Of a stretch of DNA of 64,000 bases, positions 49,751 to 58,785 are shown one piece after another (position 1 is the stretch's first letter; every line of letters begins with the position of its first letter). The stretch is from Nocardioides bizhenqiangii. GTDB taxonomy: Bacteria; Actinomycetota; Actinomycetes; Propionibacteriales; Nocardioidaceae. Position numbers and translations under genes: made by a program. Below the pieces are notes generated by a model, which saw nothing but the letters and a program-made list of their open reading frames with translations, had not been told where the DNA came from and made no database searches. The DNA is taken from assembly GCF_034661235.1 (NCBI RefSeq), contig NZ_CP141059.1, forward strand, positions 2,913,501 through 2,977,500. Direction: 5' to 3'.

Positions 49751-50598
49751 GCCCAGGCGAACCTGACCTCCTCCCCCGGCCGCAGCTGGGCGAGCCGGTC
49801 GGAGTCGTCGTCGACGACGACCGCCATCACCGGGTAGCCGCCGGTGACCGGGTGGTCCGGCCCGAACACGACGGGCTCGCCGCCGGACGGGACCTGGATC
49901 GCGCCGCGGGTCGCGCCCTCGCTCGGGAGCTGTCGCGTCGGGTCGAGCAGGTCGATCCGGCCACCCGTGAGCCGGATCCCGACCCGGTCCGACGCCGGCG
50001 CGACGGACCAGGTGGTCGCGACGAGCGTGGCAGGGTCGCGCACCCAGTCGTCGCGCGGACCACGGACGACCCGCAGCACCGGGCGGTCGCCGTACCGCAT
50101 CGCGGGGACGGCGTCGACGCGCATCTCGTCGGCCGTCTCGCTGCCGACGGGCAGCGCGTCGCCGACGGCGAGCGGCGCCGGCCCGAGCCCGGCGAGGGTG
50201 TCGTGCGAGCGCGAGCCGAGGACCGCCGGGACGTCGATGCCGCCCCGCACGGCGAGGTACGACCGGAGGCCGCTGGCCGGCAGTCCGAGCGCGAGCCGGC
50301 TGCCCGGCCGCAGCGCGAGCACCGCGCCCGTCGGCTCGGGGCGGCCGTCGAGCCGGAGCGGCGCCGGCGCGCCGGCGCCTGCGAGCCAGACCGTGCCGTC
50401 GACCGCCTCGACCTCGAGGCCGCCGAGCACGACCTCGAGGGTCGCGGCGCCGGCGGTGTTGCCGACCAGCCGGTTGGCGAGGGCGTACGACGACCGGTCG
50501 GCCGCGCCCGACCGTCCCACCCCGATCGCGGCCTGTCCCGGGCGGCCGGCGTCCTGGACCAGGGCGAGGCCGACGCGACGGACGAGCAGGGAAGTCAT
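49744..50598 (-). CDS. pxpC: 5-oxoprolinase subunit C
   Basis: 284 residues, KipA/biotin-dependent carboxyltransferase-like family. Conserved starts include VQDAGRPGQAAIGVGRSGAAD and the later VVFGPDHPVTGGYPVMAV. With PxpA and PxpB it hydrolyses 5-oxoproline using ATP. It is the last gene of the pxpABC operon and convergent with mce. Confidence 0.9.
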   Translation of the reverse strand: MTSLLVRRVGLALVQDAGRPGQAAIGVGRSGAADRSSYALANRLVGNTAGAATLEVVLGGLEVEAVDGTVWLAGAGAPAPLRLDGRPEPTGAVLALRPGSRLALGLPASGLRSYLAVRGGIDVPAVLGSRSHDTLAGLGPAPLAVGDALPVGSETADEMRVDAVPAMRYGDRPVLRVVRGPRDDWVRDPATLVATTWSVAPASDRVGIRLTGGRIDLLDPTRQLPSEGATRGAIQVPSGGEPVVFGPDHPVTGGYPVMAVVVDDDSDRLAQLRPGEEVRFAWAQ

Positions 50599-50608
50599 GT
50601 CCGGGAAA

Positions 50609-51256
50609 TCATGCGCGCAGGAACCGCACCGTCGCGCCGGCGTAGAGCAGCGCCGGCGGATCGCGGTCGAGGTCCCACATCGCGACCTCCGTCCGCCCGA
50701 TCAGCTGCCAGCCGCCGGGCGACTCCCGCGGGTAGACGCCGCTGAACTCCCCCGCCAGCCCCACCGCTCCCGTGGGCACCTGGGTCCGCGGCTCGTCCCG
50801 CCGCGGCACCTCCAGCCGCGGGTCGCCACCGACCAGGTAGGCGAACCCCGGCGCGAACCCCCCGAACGCCACCCGCCACGGCGTTCCCGTGTGCGCCGCC
50901 ACCACCTCCTCCTCGCTGAGTCCGGTCATCCGAGCCACCTCCGCGAGATCGGGCCCGTCGTACGTCACCGGGATCTCGACGGTGGATGGTCCCTGACGAT
51001 CCGCCGGTGATTTCGACGGATCGAGCCGCAGATCGTCAGGGACCATCCCCGTTTCGGCCCTCTCGCGGATCTCGGCCGGATCGACGCCAGGGCGGGCGAG
51101 GAGGAGGACCGAGCGGGCGCCGGGGACGACGTCGTCCACCAGGTCGGCCAGCGGACCGGACCGGACGGCGTCGGCGACCAGCACCACCTCGGAGACCTCC
51201 TCGACCTCAACGAGCAGGGCGCGGTCGCCGTACGGGAGGAGGCGGGGGGTGTTCAT
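50609..51256 (-). CDS. pxpB: 5-oxoprolinase subunit B
   Basis: 215 residues, KipI-like family. Conserved stretches are [13 protein letters not shown] near the N-terminus and [21 protein letters not shown] with [20 protein letters not shown]. The ATG overlaps the pxpA stop by four bases. It is a partner of PxpC, and the complex acts on 5-oxoproline in the cytoplasm. Confidence 0.93.
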   Translation of the reverse strand: MNTPRLLPYGDRALLVEVEEVSEVVLVADAVRSGPLADLVDDVVPGARSVLLLARPGVDPAEIRERAETGMVPDDLRLDPSKSPADRQGPSTVEIPVTYDGPDLAEVARMTGLSEEEVVAAHTGTPWRVAFGGFAPGFAYLVGGDPRLEVPRRDEPRTQVPTGAVGLAGEFSGVYPRESPGGWQLIGRTEVAMWDLDRDPPALLYAGATVRFLRA

Positions 51257-52011
51257 GCGAAGGATGCGACCTGCACCCCGGCGTCGGAGAGCGCGGCGCG
51301 GACGGCGGCCGCGGTCTCCACCGCGCCGGGAGAGTCGCCGTGGACGCAGAGGGAGCGCACCTGGCCGGCGCCGGCCAGCCGGACCGCCTGCTCGGCCGCG
51401 GCGCTCGGGTCGTCCAGCACGGCGCCGGGCTCGCCGCGGGGGACGAGCGAGCCGTCGGGCAGGTAGGCCCGGTCGGCGAATCCCTCGGGGACCGTGGGCA
51501 GCCCGGCCTCGGCCGCGATCGTCAGGAGCAGCGAACCGGGGAGGCCGAGGACCGGCAGGCCGCCGTACGCCATGACCGCCTCCACGACGGCTCGCGCCTG
51601 GCCCTCGTGCGCGGTCACCGCGTGGTAGAGCGCACCGTGCGGCTTGAGGTAGCCGACCCCGCCGCCGGCCGCGCGGGCGATGCCGTCCAGGGCGCCGAGC
51701 TGGTACAGGACGTCCGCGGCGAGCTCGTCCGGCGGTACGTCGACGAACCGGCGGCCGAAGCCCACGAGGTCTCGGTAGCCGACCTGGGCGCCGATCGCGA
51801 CGCCGTGGTGCACCGCGCCCTCGCAGGTACGACGCAGGGTCAGCGGGTCGCCCGCATGGAACCCGCAGGCGACGTTCGCGCTGGTCAGGTGCGGGAGCAG
51901 TGCCTCGTCGTCGCCGAGCCGCCACCGTCCGAACGACTCCCCCACGTCGGCGTTGAGGTCCAGCGTGGACGGGGGGCCCGGTGGCAGCGTCACCCGCCTA
52001 TCGTGGCCCAT
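51253..52011 (-). CDS. pxpA: 5-oxoprolinase subunit A
   Basis: 252 residues, LamB/YcsF family. [12 protein letters not shown] and [12 protein letters not shown] carry the conserved active-site Asp and His residues, and KPHGALYH and [12 protein letters not shown] are also intact. The ATG at 52009-52011 fits the length. A GTG 18 bases downstream (VTLPPG), just after AGGCGG, is an alternative start. It is the first gene of pxpABC. Confidence 0.93.
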   Translation of the reverse strand: MGHDRRVTLPPGPPSTLDLNADVGESFGRWRLGDDEALLPHLTSANVACGFHAGDPLTLRRTCEGAVHHGVAIGAQVGYRDLVGFGRRFVDVPPDELAADVLYQLGALDGIARAAGGGVGYLKPHGALYHAVTAHEGQARAVVEAVMAYGGLPVLGLPGSLLLTIAAEAGLPTVPEGFADRAYLPDGSLVPRGEPGAVLDDPSAAAEQAVRLAGAGQVRSLCVHGDSPGAVETAAAVRAALSDAGVQVASFA

Positions 52012-52128
52012 GCTCGCGGCCGTCGGTGATGAGATCACCCTCACAAGGTGCTGAACCTGTGGTTACCGACCGGTATCTTTCGCCCCGGCCGCCGAAACGA
52101 ACCACAACGACGCAGGAGATCGATCCCC

Positions 52129-53469
52129 GTGCAGCACATCCTCGACGCCATCCTTGCCGGAGACACCTCCGCGGAGGACTTCGCCAACCTCGACCTGCCC
52201 GAGTCCTACCGGGCGGTGACGGTCCACAAGGACGAAGTAGACATGTTCGAGGGCATGGCCTCGAAGGAGAAGGACCCGCGCAAGTCGCTGCACATCGACG
52301 ACGTGCCGCTGCCCGAGCTCGGTCCCGGTGAGGCGTTCGTGGCGGTGATGGCGTCGGCGATCAACTACAACACCGTCTGGACCTCGATCTTCGAGCCGGT
52401 CTCCACCTTCGGCTTCCTGGAGCGCTACGGCCGCGAGTCCGACCTCGGCGCCCGCCACGACCTCGACTACCACATCGTCGGCTCCGACCTCTCCGGCGTC
52501 GTGCTCGCCACCGGGCCCGGCGTCACCAAGTGGAAGCCGGGCGACCGGGTCGTCGCGCACTGCCTCTCCGTCGAGCTCGAGGCCCCCGACGGCCACAGCG
52601 ACACGATGCTCGACCCCTCCCAGCGGATCTGGGGTTTCGAGACCAACTTCGGCGGCCTCGCCGACGTCGCCATGGTCAAGGCCAACCAGCTGATGCCCAA
52701 GCCCGAGCACCTCACCTGGGAGGAGGCCGCCTCGCCCGGCCTGGTCAACTGCACCGCCTACCGCCAGCTCGTCTCCACCAACGGCGGCAACATGAAGCAG
52801 GGCGACAACGTGCTGATCTGGGGCGCGTCCGGCGGTCTCGGCGGCTTCGCGACCCAGTACGCGCTCAACGGCGGCGCCAACCCGGTCTGCGTGGTCTCGA
52901 ACGAGGAGAAGGCCCAGATCGTGCGCAACATGGGCGCCGACAAGGTCATCAACCGCTCGGAGATGGACTTCAAGTTCTGGAACGACGAAGGCACCCAGCA
53001 GAACCCGAAGGAGTGGCTGCGCCTCGGCAAGGCCATCCGGGAGCTGACCGGCGGCGAGGACATCGACATCGTCTTCGAGCACCCCGGCCGCGAGACCTTC
53101 GGCGCCTCGGTGTTCGTGACCCGCAAGGGCGGCACCATCACCACTTGCGCGTCGACCTCGGGCTACATGCACGAGTACGACAACCGCTACCTGTGGATGA
53201 ACCTCAAGCGGATCATCTCCAGCCACTTCGCCAACTACCGCGAGTCGTGGGAGGCCAACCGGCTGATCGCGCAGGGCAAGATCCACCCCACCCTCTCCCG
53301 CACCTACCGACTCGAGGACGTCGGCCAAGCCGCCCTCGACGTGCACCACAACCTCCACCAGGGCAAGGTCGGCGTCCTCGCACTGGCACCCGAGGAGGGA
53401 CTCGGCGTCCTCAACACCGAGCTCCGCGAGCAGCACATCGACAAGATCAACCTGTTCCGCGGGGTCTGA
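52129..53469 (+). CDS. ccrA: crotonyl-CoA carboxylase/reductase (medium-chain dehydrogenase family)
   Basis: 446 residues from the GTG at 52129, which has AGGAG upstream. The MDR fold is complete: a GROES-like N-half with the Ccr-type insert (DLDYHIVGSDLSGVV) and the NADP-binding region VLIWGASGGLGGFATQYA. Conserved Ccr residues include SRTYRLEDVGQAALDVHHNLH. It reductively carboxylates crotonyl-CoA to ethylmalonyl-CoA. It is followed by a hairpin at 53486. Thiolase, epimerase and MeaB nearby support the ethylmalonyl/methylmalonyl-CoA context. Confidence 0.93.
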   Translation: MQHILDAILAGDTSAEDFANLDLPESYRAVTVHKDEVDMFEGMASKEKDPRKSLHIDDVPLPELGPGEAFVAVMASAINYNTVWTSIFEPVSTFGFLERYGRESDLGARHDLDYHIVGSDLSGVVLATGPGVTKWKPGDRVVAHCLSVELEAPDGHSDTMLDPSQRIWGFETNFGGLADVAMVKANQLMPKPEHLTWEEAASPGLVNCTAYRQLVSTNGGNMKQGDNVLIWGASGGLGGFATQYALNGGANPVCVVSNEEKAQIVRNMGADKVINRSEMDFKFWNDEGTQQNPKEWLRLGKAIRELTGGEDIDIVFEHPGRETFGASVFVTRKGGTITTCASTSGYMHEYDNRYLWMNLKRIISSHFANYRESWEANRLIAQGKIHPTLSRTYRLEDVGQAALDVHHNLHQGKVGVLALAPEEGLGVLNTELREQHIDKINLFRGV

Positions 53470-53485
53470 GACCCACCCTCACCGG

Positions 53486-53503
53486 TTCCGTCGTTCGACG
53501 GAA
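53486..53503 (+). terminator. hairpin after ccrA
   Basis: 7-bp stem TTCCGTC/GACGGAA with a four-base loop, 17 bases past the ccrA stop. It lacks a U-tract, so it may be only a weak terminator before the MMPL gene 32 bases further on. Confidence 0.5.
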
Positions 53504-53534
53504 GCGCGGCCACCCCCGGCGGCACTAGATTGCG

Positions 53535-56300
53535 GTGGTGATCGACCGCTGGGCCGGGATCGTCGGGCGGCATGCCCGACTGGTCCTGGCTGTCGCGGTG
53601 CTGGTGGTCGTGGGTGCCGCGGTGTACGGCGCCGGCGTGTTCGACTCGCTCGGCCGGGGCGGCTTCGAGGACCCCGACTCCGAGAGCTATCGCGCCGCCG
53701 TGGTCGAACGGTCGGTGTTCGGCAACTACGCGCCCGACGTCGTCGCGATCTACTCCAGCGACGACCTCACTGCTGACGACCCGGAGTTCCGTCAGGCGGT
53801 CGAGGACGTCGTGGCCGACCTCGCCGTACCCGAGGTCGTCCGGGTGGTCCCGTACTACGGGGTGCCCCCCGAGGCCGGCCTGGTCACCCCTGACGGACAC
53901 GCCGTCCAGGTCCACGTCTCGCTCGCCGGTGACACCCTCAACGAGCAGCTCATCAACTACGACGAGATCGAGCCGTCGCTCCACGCCGACGGTCTGGAGA
54001 CGGACCTGGCGGGGCTCTATCCCGCGCACGCCGACATCAACGTCATCACCGAGGAGGACCTCAAGCGGGCGGAGCTGCTCTCGCTTCCGCTCGTGGTGCT
54101 GCTCGCGCTGCTCATCTTCGGCAGCCTCACCGCCTCCGCGATGCCGGCCCTGCTCGGCATCATCGCCCTGCTCACGTCGATCGCGGTGATGCGGCTGCTC
54201 ACGCTCTTCACCGACGTCTCCATGTTCTCGATCAACGTCATCTCGCTCCTGGGCATCGGGCTGGCGGTCGACTACTCGCTCTTCATCGTGAGCCGGTTCC
54301 GCGAGGAGCTCGCGTTGCTGCCACCCGACGACCCGGCCAGCCCGCGGGTCGCGGTGGCGCGCACACTCGCCACGGCGGGCAGGACGGTGATGTTCTCCGG
54401 GCTCGTGGTGGCGGCGTCGATGTCGAGCCTGCTGGTGTTCCCGCAGGTCTTCCTCCGGAGCATGGGGTACGGCGGCATCGCGGCGGTCCTGATCGCGATG
54501 CTGGCCGCGATCACGGTGCTGCCGACGATCCTGGTTCTCCTCGGGCGGCGGATCGACTCCGGCCGGCTGCCGTGGCGGCGGAAGTGGGACATGCCCGAGC
54601 CGGCCGGCGACCACGGCCGGTGGGCCACCCTCGCCCGCGGCGTGATGCGGCACCCGGTCGCGGTCCTCGCCGTCACGGCGGTGTTCCTGCTCGCGGTGGC
54701 GTCGCCGTTCCTGGGAGCGAAGTGGGGCGGCATCGACCACCGGATGCTGCCCGAGGACGCCCCGTCCCGGGTCGCGGCCGACAAGCTCCTGGAGTTCGGC
54801 CCGGAGCGATCCATCGCGAGCGTCGTCCTCGGGGACGCCGACGCGGACGCCGCCGCGACGTACGTCGCCGAGGCCGAGGACGTCGAAGGGGTCGACCAGG
54901 CCGTGATCCTCGCGCAGGAGGGCGACTCGTTCCTGGTGCGCGTCGTCTGGCAGGGCAACAGCCAGACCGAGGACTCGCAGGAGATCGTGAAGGAGCTGCG
55001 GGACATCGAGCCGGACGCCGGCACGGTGCTCGTCGGCGGCCTCACCGCCGACACGGTCGACCTGATCGCCTCGGTGCACGGTCACCTGCCACTGATGGCC
55101 GGGATCGTCCTGGCCGTGATGCTGGTGCTGCTCTTCATCGCGTTCGGCTCGCTTGTGCTGCCGATCAAGGCGATCGTCATGAACGCTTTCTCCATCACCG
55201 CGTCGTTCGGTGTCGTCACCTGGATCTTCCAGGAGGGACACCTCTCAGGCCTGCTGGGGTTCACCTCACCCGGCTTCCTCGAGGTCACGAACCCGATCCT
55301 GATGCTGGCGATCCTGTTCGGCCTGTCGATGGACTACGAGGTCTTCCTGCTGTCCCGCGTGCGCGAAAGGTGGGACGCGACCGGCGACCACGAGCTGGCA
55401 GTCGCGAGCGGCGTCCAGTCCACAGGCCGGATCATCACCTCCGCCGCGCTGCTGCTGGGTGTCGTCATCGGGGCGTTCGCGACGGGCGACATCGTGCTGA
55501 TGAAGATGCTGGGCGTCGGCATGGTGGTCGCGTTGATCGTCGACGCGACCATCGTCCGCGCGCTGATGGTGCCCGCGACCATGGCCCTGCTCGGACGCTT
55601 CAACTGGTGGGCGCCCGGCCCTCTGCGCAGGTGGTGGGAGCGCTACGGCTTCCGGGAGGGCGCGGCCCACCTGGCGCCCGCCGGTCCGCCGCTTCCGGCG
55701 ACGGTCCCGCCGCCGCCACCGCCCCCGCCCACCACACCCCCGCCGCCCCTGCCCGTCGGCACGGATCTCGGCCAGCAGCTGCGCGCCGCCGGCCCCCTGC
55801 CACTCCGCATCGCGGTCGAGGCCGTCGCCGGGATCGCCCGCACACTTGCGGACAGCCCGCCGCCCGGTGGCGCCCACGGTGAGATCCGCCCCGGCGCCGT
55901 GCTCCTCCGCCCCGAAGGGGCGACGCCGCGCGCGGTGCTGACCCCGCCGACCCGGGCGATCGGGCCGGACCCTGCGTTCGCTCCTCCCGAGCCGCTGTCC
56001 GCACCCACACCCGCGGCCGACGTCTACGCCCTCGGCTGCCTGCTGTGGACCGCGGCGACCGGCGAAGCGCCGTTCACCGGGACGACGATCGAGACCGTGC
56101 GGGAGGCCCACCGGACCGAGCGGGTCCCGCAGCTGCCCGGCCGCGAGCCGTTGACGCTGGCGACCAACCGGGTGCTGCGGCTGGCGCTGAGCAAGGACCC
56201 GATGCGGCGCTACTCCGGGGCGGAGGCGCTGTACGCGGACCTGGACGTCGCGCTGGGCCTCCCCGACACCGCCCCGCCGACCGCCGTGCCCGTCAGGTGA
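53535..56300 (+). CDS. MMPL-family transporter fused to a pseudokinase-like domain
   Basis: 921 residues with a GTG start. Residues 1-~700 form a complete MMPL transporter with VDYSLFIVSRFREE and GLSMDYEVFLLSRVRE in the two TM blocks. A Pro-rich linker (~residues 718-745) leads to a ~175-residue C-terminal part that resembles the C-lobe of a Ser/Thr kinase: HGEIRPGAVLL, APPEPL, DVYALGCLLWTAATGEAPF and DPMRRYSG. The N-lobe, HRD Asp and DFG are absent, so it would be catalytically dead. Such a domain could bind a regulator. It is followed by the coiled-coil/AI-2E operon. Confidence 0.9.
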   Translation: MVIDRWAGIVGRHARLVLAVAVLVVVGAAVYGAGVFDSLGRGGFEDPDSESYRAAVVERSVFGNYAPDVVAIYSSDDLTADDPEFRQAVEDVVADLAVPEVVRVVPYYGVPPEAGLVTPDGHAVQVHVSLAGDTLNEQLINYDEIEPSLHADGLETDLAGLYPAHADINVITEEDLKRAELLSLPLVVLLALLIFGSLTASAMPALLGIIALLTSIAVMRLLTLFTDVSMFSINVISLLGIGLAVDYSLFIVSRFREELALLPPDDPASPRVAVARTLATAGRTVMFSGLVVAASMSSLLVFPQVFLRSMGYGGIAAVLIAMLAAITVLPTILVLLGRRIDSGRLPWRRKWDMPEPAGDHGRWATLARGVMRHPVAVLAVTAVFLLAVASPFLGAKWGGIDHRMLPEDAPSRVAADKLLEFGPERSIASVVLGDADADAAATYVAEAEDVEGVDQAVILAQEGDSFLVRVVWQGNSQTEDSQEIVKELRDIEPDAGTVLVGGLTADTVDLIASVHGHLPLMAGIVLAVMLVLLFIAFGSLVLPIKAIVMNAFSITASFGVVTWIFQEGHLSGLLGFTSPGFLEVTNPILMLAILFGLSMDYEVFLLSRVRERWDATGDHELAVASGVQSTGRIITSAALLLGVVIGAFATGDIVLMKMLGVGMVVALIVDATIVRALMVPATMALLGRFNWWAPGPLRRWWERYGFREGAAHLAPAGPPLPATVPPPPPPPPTTPPPPLPVGTDLGQQLRAAGPLPLRIAVEAVAGIARTLADSPPPGGAHGEIRPGAVLLRPEGATPRAVLTPPTRAIGPDPAFAPPEPLSAPTPAADVYALGCLLWTAATGEAPFTGTTIETVREAHRTERVPQLPGREPLTLATNRVLRLALSKDPMRRYSGAEALYADLDVALGLPDTAPPTAVPVR

Positions 56301-56416
56301 GCCGGTCCGCGGAGTGTTCCACCCGATTTGCGCGGACCGGGGTGGGGAAACCGGAGTGGATCAGGGATCATGGTCCGGACCTCGTTCCACTCGACCGCAA
56401 AGGGAGCTTCCCCCAA

Positions 56417-57616
56417 ATGAGCGACCAAGGTCTTTCGATCTTCGACAACGAGCCCGGTAGTGCCCCTCCGGATTCACCGCCGAAGAGCCCCCCGACCGAC
56501 AACGAGACCACCCAGGTGATGCCCGTGACCCCCTCCGCCCCCACCCAGCAGGCGCAGCCCGCGCCTTCTGCGCCCCCGAGGAACGCGCCGACCGGCGCGC
56601 TCGGGGCTTCGACAGCCGCCCTGCCCGTGGTCCGCCGCGGCGGCTACGACCAAGCGGCGGTCGATGCGCAGATCCGGCAGCTCGCGAGCGAGAAGGCTGC
56701 GCTGGGGGCGAGCCTGACCGAGTCGGAGCAGCGGGTGATCGAGCTGGAGTCCGCGCTCGCCGAGGCGAAGGCCGAGCTCGCCGAGACGGACAACCCTTCG
56801 TACGCCGGGCTGGGGGGCCGGGCGAGCGCGATGCTGCGGCTGGCCGAGGAGGAGACCGAGGAGATCCGGGGGGTCGCCGAGCGCGATGCTGCCGAGATCC
56901 GCGAGCAGGCCGCACGCGACGCCAAGGCGATCCGCGCCGAGGCCGCGCGCGAGGCCGAGGACATGCGCGAGGTCCAGCTGCGTGAGCTCGAGGAGAACCG
57001 CACCCGGCTGCTCGCGGACGCCGAGCAGGAGCTCGCGCTGGCCCGGAGCACTGCTGCCGACGAGCTGGCTGCCGCCAAGCGCGAGGCCGACCAGCTCCGC
57101 CTCGCCGCACAGCAGGAGGCCAGCGAGCTCCGCAGTGCCGTGCAGCGCGAGGTCGAGCAGGCTCGTGCCGGCGCCGACCGTGAGGTCCAGGAGGCGCGGC
57201 GGATGCTCGCGGTGGAGAAGGAGAGGCTGGCCCGCGAGGCGACCGACCACCACAACACCGCGGTGGCTGAGACCCGGAAGCTGGTCGACGAGGCCGAGCA
57301 GCGAGCGGCCGCCGCCGAGCAGCGGGCGGCCGAGGCGTCCCGCCAGGCGGCTGAGAACCGCGCCGCCGCGCAGGCCGAGTCCGAGGCGTTGCTGAGCAGG
57401 GCGCGCCGCGAGGCCGAGCAGATCGTGGCCTCAGCGCGCACCCAGGCCGAGTCGATCACCGCCAGCGGTGAGGCCGACGCCCAGCGGCAGCTGGCCGCGA
57501 CCCGGGCCGAGCTGGACCGGGTCTCGAAGCGCAAGGCCGCGATCACGGCGCAGCTCGCGTCGCTGGCCGACCTGGTCGCCGGGTTCGACCAGAACGAGAC
57601 CGAGGACGAGAGTTGA
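56417..57616 (+). CDS. DivIVA-like long coiled-coil protein
   Basis: 399 residues from the ATG at 56417, with GGGAG upstream. The Pro/Ser/Thr-rich N-terminus (residues 1-70) is followed by VRRGGYDQAAVDAQIRQL, like the DivIVA RGYDxxxVD motif, then a ~300-residue continuous coiled coil. It probably scaffolds the pole or septum. The stop overlaps the next start (TTGA), so it is translated together with the AI-2E permease. The shorter coiled coil at 2350-2820 is a distant companion. Confidence 0.75.
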   Translation: MSDQGLSIFDNEPGSAPPDSPPKSPPTDNETTQVMPVTPSAPTQQAQPAPSAPPRNAPTGALGASTAALPVVRRGGYDQAAVDAQIRQLASEKAALGASLTESEQRVIELESALAEAKAELAETDNPSYAGLGGRASAMLRLAEEETEEIRGVAERDAAEIREQAARDAKAIRAEAAREAEDMREVQLRELEENRTRLLADAEQELALARSTAADELAAAKREADQLRLAAQQEASELRSAVQREVEQARAGADREVQEARRMLAVEKERLAREATDHHNTAVAETRKLVDEAEQRAAAAEQRAAEASRQAAENRAAAQAESEALLSRARREAEQIVASARTQAESITASGEADAQRQLAATRAELDRVSKRKAAITAQLASLADLVAGFDQNETEDES

Positions 57617-58785
57617 GGCTCGGCCGGCGGCAGGATGCCGCCCAGGGGGAGGGCGATCCGTCCGCCGCCGGCCAGCAGGACCAGTCGACGGACGAGCACC
57701 CGCCCGTCGACGGAACGGACGCCGCAGCGATGCCGTACGGCGAGCCGGGCCGGCCGTTCGACCACAAGTCGCCGTTCTACATCGGATTCGTCGGTGGGCT
57801 CGGCGTGCTGCTCGCGTACTGGCTGTTCCAGGCGCTGATCGGCATCGGCTCCGTGCTGTTGCTCGTCGTCGTGTCGTTCTTCCTCGCCGCCGGGCTCAAC
57901 CCGTCGGTGGAGTTCCTCGAGCGCCGGGGAATCCGGCGCTCGTTCGCGTGTGGGCTGGTCATCATCGCGGCGCTCAGCACGCTCGCCCTGTTCATCGTCG
58001 CCATCGTGCCGGTGATCGCCGACCAGATCCGGCTGCTGACCGACAACGCGCCGATCTGGTTCGACGAGCTCCAGCGGAACCGGCAGGTCCAGAACCTCAA
58101 CGAGGAGTACGAGATCGTCGACAAGGCCCAGGACTTCGTCAGCAACGGAGACTTCGTCTCCGCGCTGTTCGGTGGCGCCCTCGGCTTCGGTCTGAAGATC
58201 ATCTCGGCGCTCTTCAACGCGTTCATCATCCTGGTGCTGACGCTCTACTTCCTGGCGTCGCTCAACACCACCACCCACGCCATCTACCGGCTGGCACCGG
58301 CCTCACGCCGTGAGCGGGTCAGCAAGCTCGGCGACAAGATCATCCACAACATCGGCGGCTACGTGTCCGGTGCGTTCGTGGTGGCTCTCTGCGCCGGCAT
58401 CTCCTCGCTGATCTTCCTCTGGTTCACCGAGGTCCGGGAGTACGCCGTCGCGCTCGCCTTCGTCGTAGCCGTGCTCGACGTCATCCCGATGATCGGCGCC
58501 ACCCTCGGTGCCGTCGTGGTGTGCGCGATCGCGTTCGCCACCGACGTGAAGAGCGGGATCGCGGCCGTGATCTTCTACATCGTCTACCAGCAGGTCGAGA
58601 ACTACGTGATCTACCCGCGGGTGATGGGCCGGACGGTCGACCTCCCAGGAGCGGTGATCGTCATCGCGGCGCTCGTCGGCACTGCCCTGCTCGGGATCGT
58701 CGGAGCCCTGCTGGCGATCCCCGCCGCCGCAGCCGTCCTGCTGATCATCCGCGAGGTAGCGGTGCGACAGCAGGATCAACGCTGA
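57613..58785 (+). CDS. AI-2E family transporter
   Basis: 390 residues with a TTG start overlapping the stop of the coiled-coil gene. A soluble N-terminus of ~55 residues precedes TM segments arranged as in the AI-2E/YtvI family, with VVSFFLAAGLNPSVEFLERRGI and the C-terminal YQQVENYVIYPRVMGR motif. Members export diverse small molecules or ions, and the AI-2 link is not established for most. The last bases overlap the next gene (CTGA). Confidence 0.88.
   Translation: MRLGRRQDAAQGEGDPSAAGQQDQSTDEHPPVDGTDAAAMPYGEPGRPFDHKSPFYIGFVGGLGVLLAYWLFQALIGIGSVLLLVVVSFFLAAGLNPSVEFLERRGIRRSFACGLVIIAALSTLALFIVAIVPVIADQIRLLTDNAPIWFDELQRNRQVQNLNEEYEIVDKAQDFVSNGDFVSALFGGALGFGLKIISALFNAFIILVLTLYFLASLNTTTHAIYRLAPASRRERVSKLGDKIIHNIGGYVSGAFVVALCAGISSLIFLWFTEVREYAVALAFVVAVLDVIPMIGATLGAVVVCAIAFATDVKSGIAAVIFYIVYQQVENYVIYPRVMGRTVDLPGAVIVIAALVGTALLGIVGALLAIPAAAAVLLIIREVAVRQQDQR

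Noticed and set aside
58521..58781. Upstream extension of the GT39-like gene by 87 codons.
   Set aside because: It overlaps the AI-2E permease coding region fully, and the residues are Arg/Gly/His-rich without any conserved feature.
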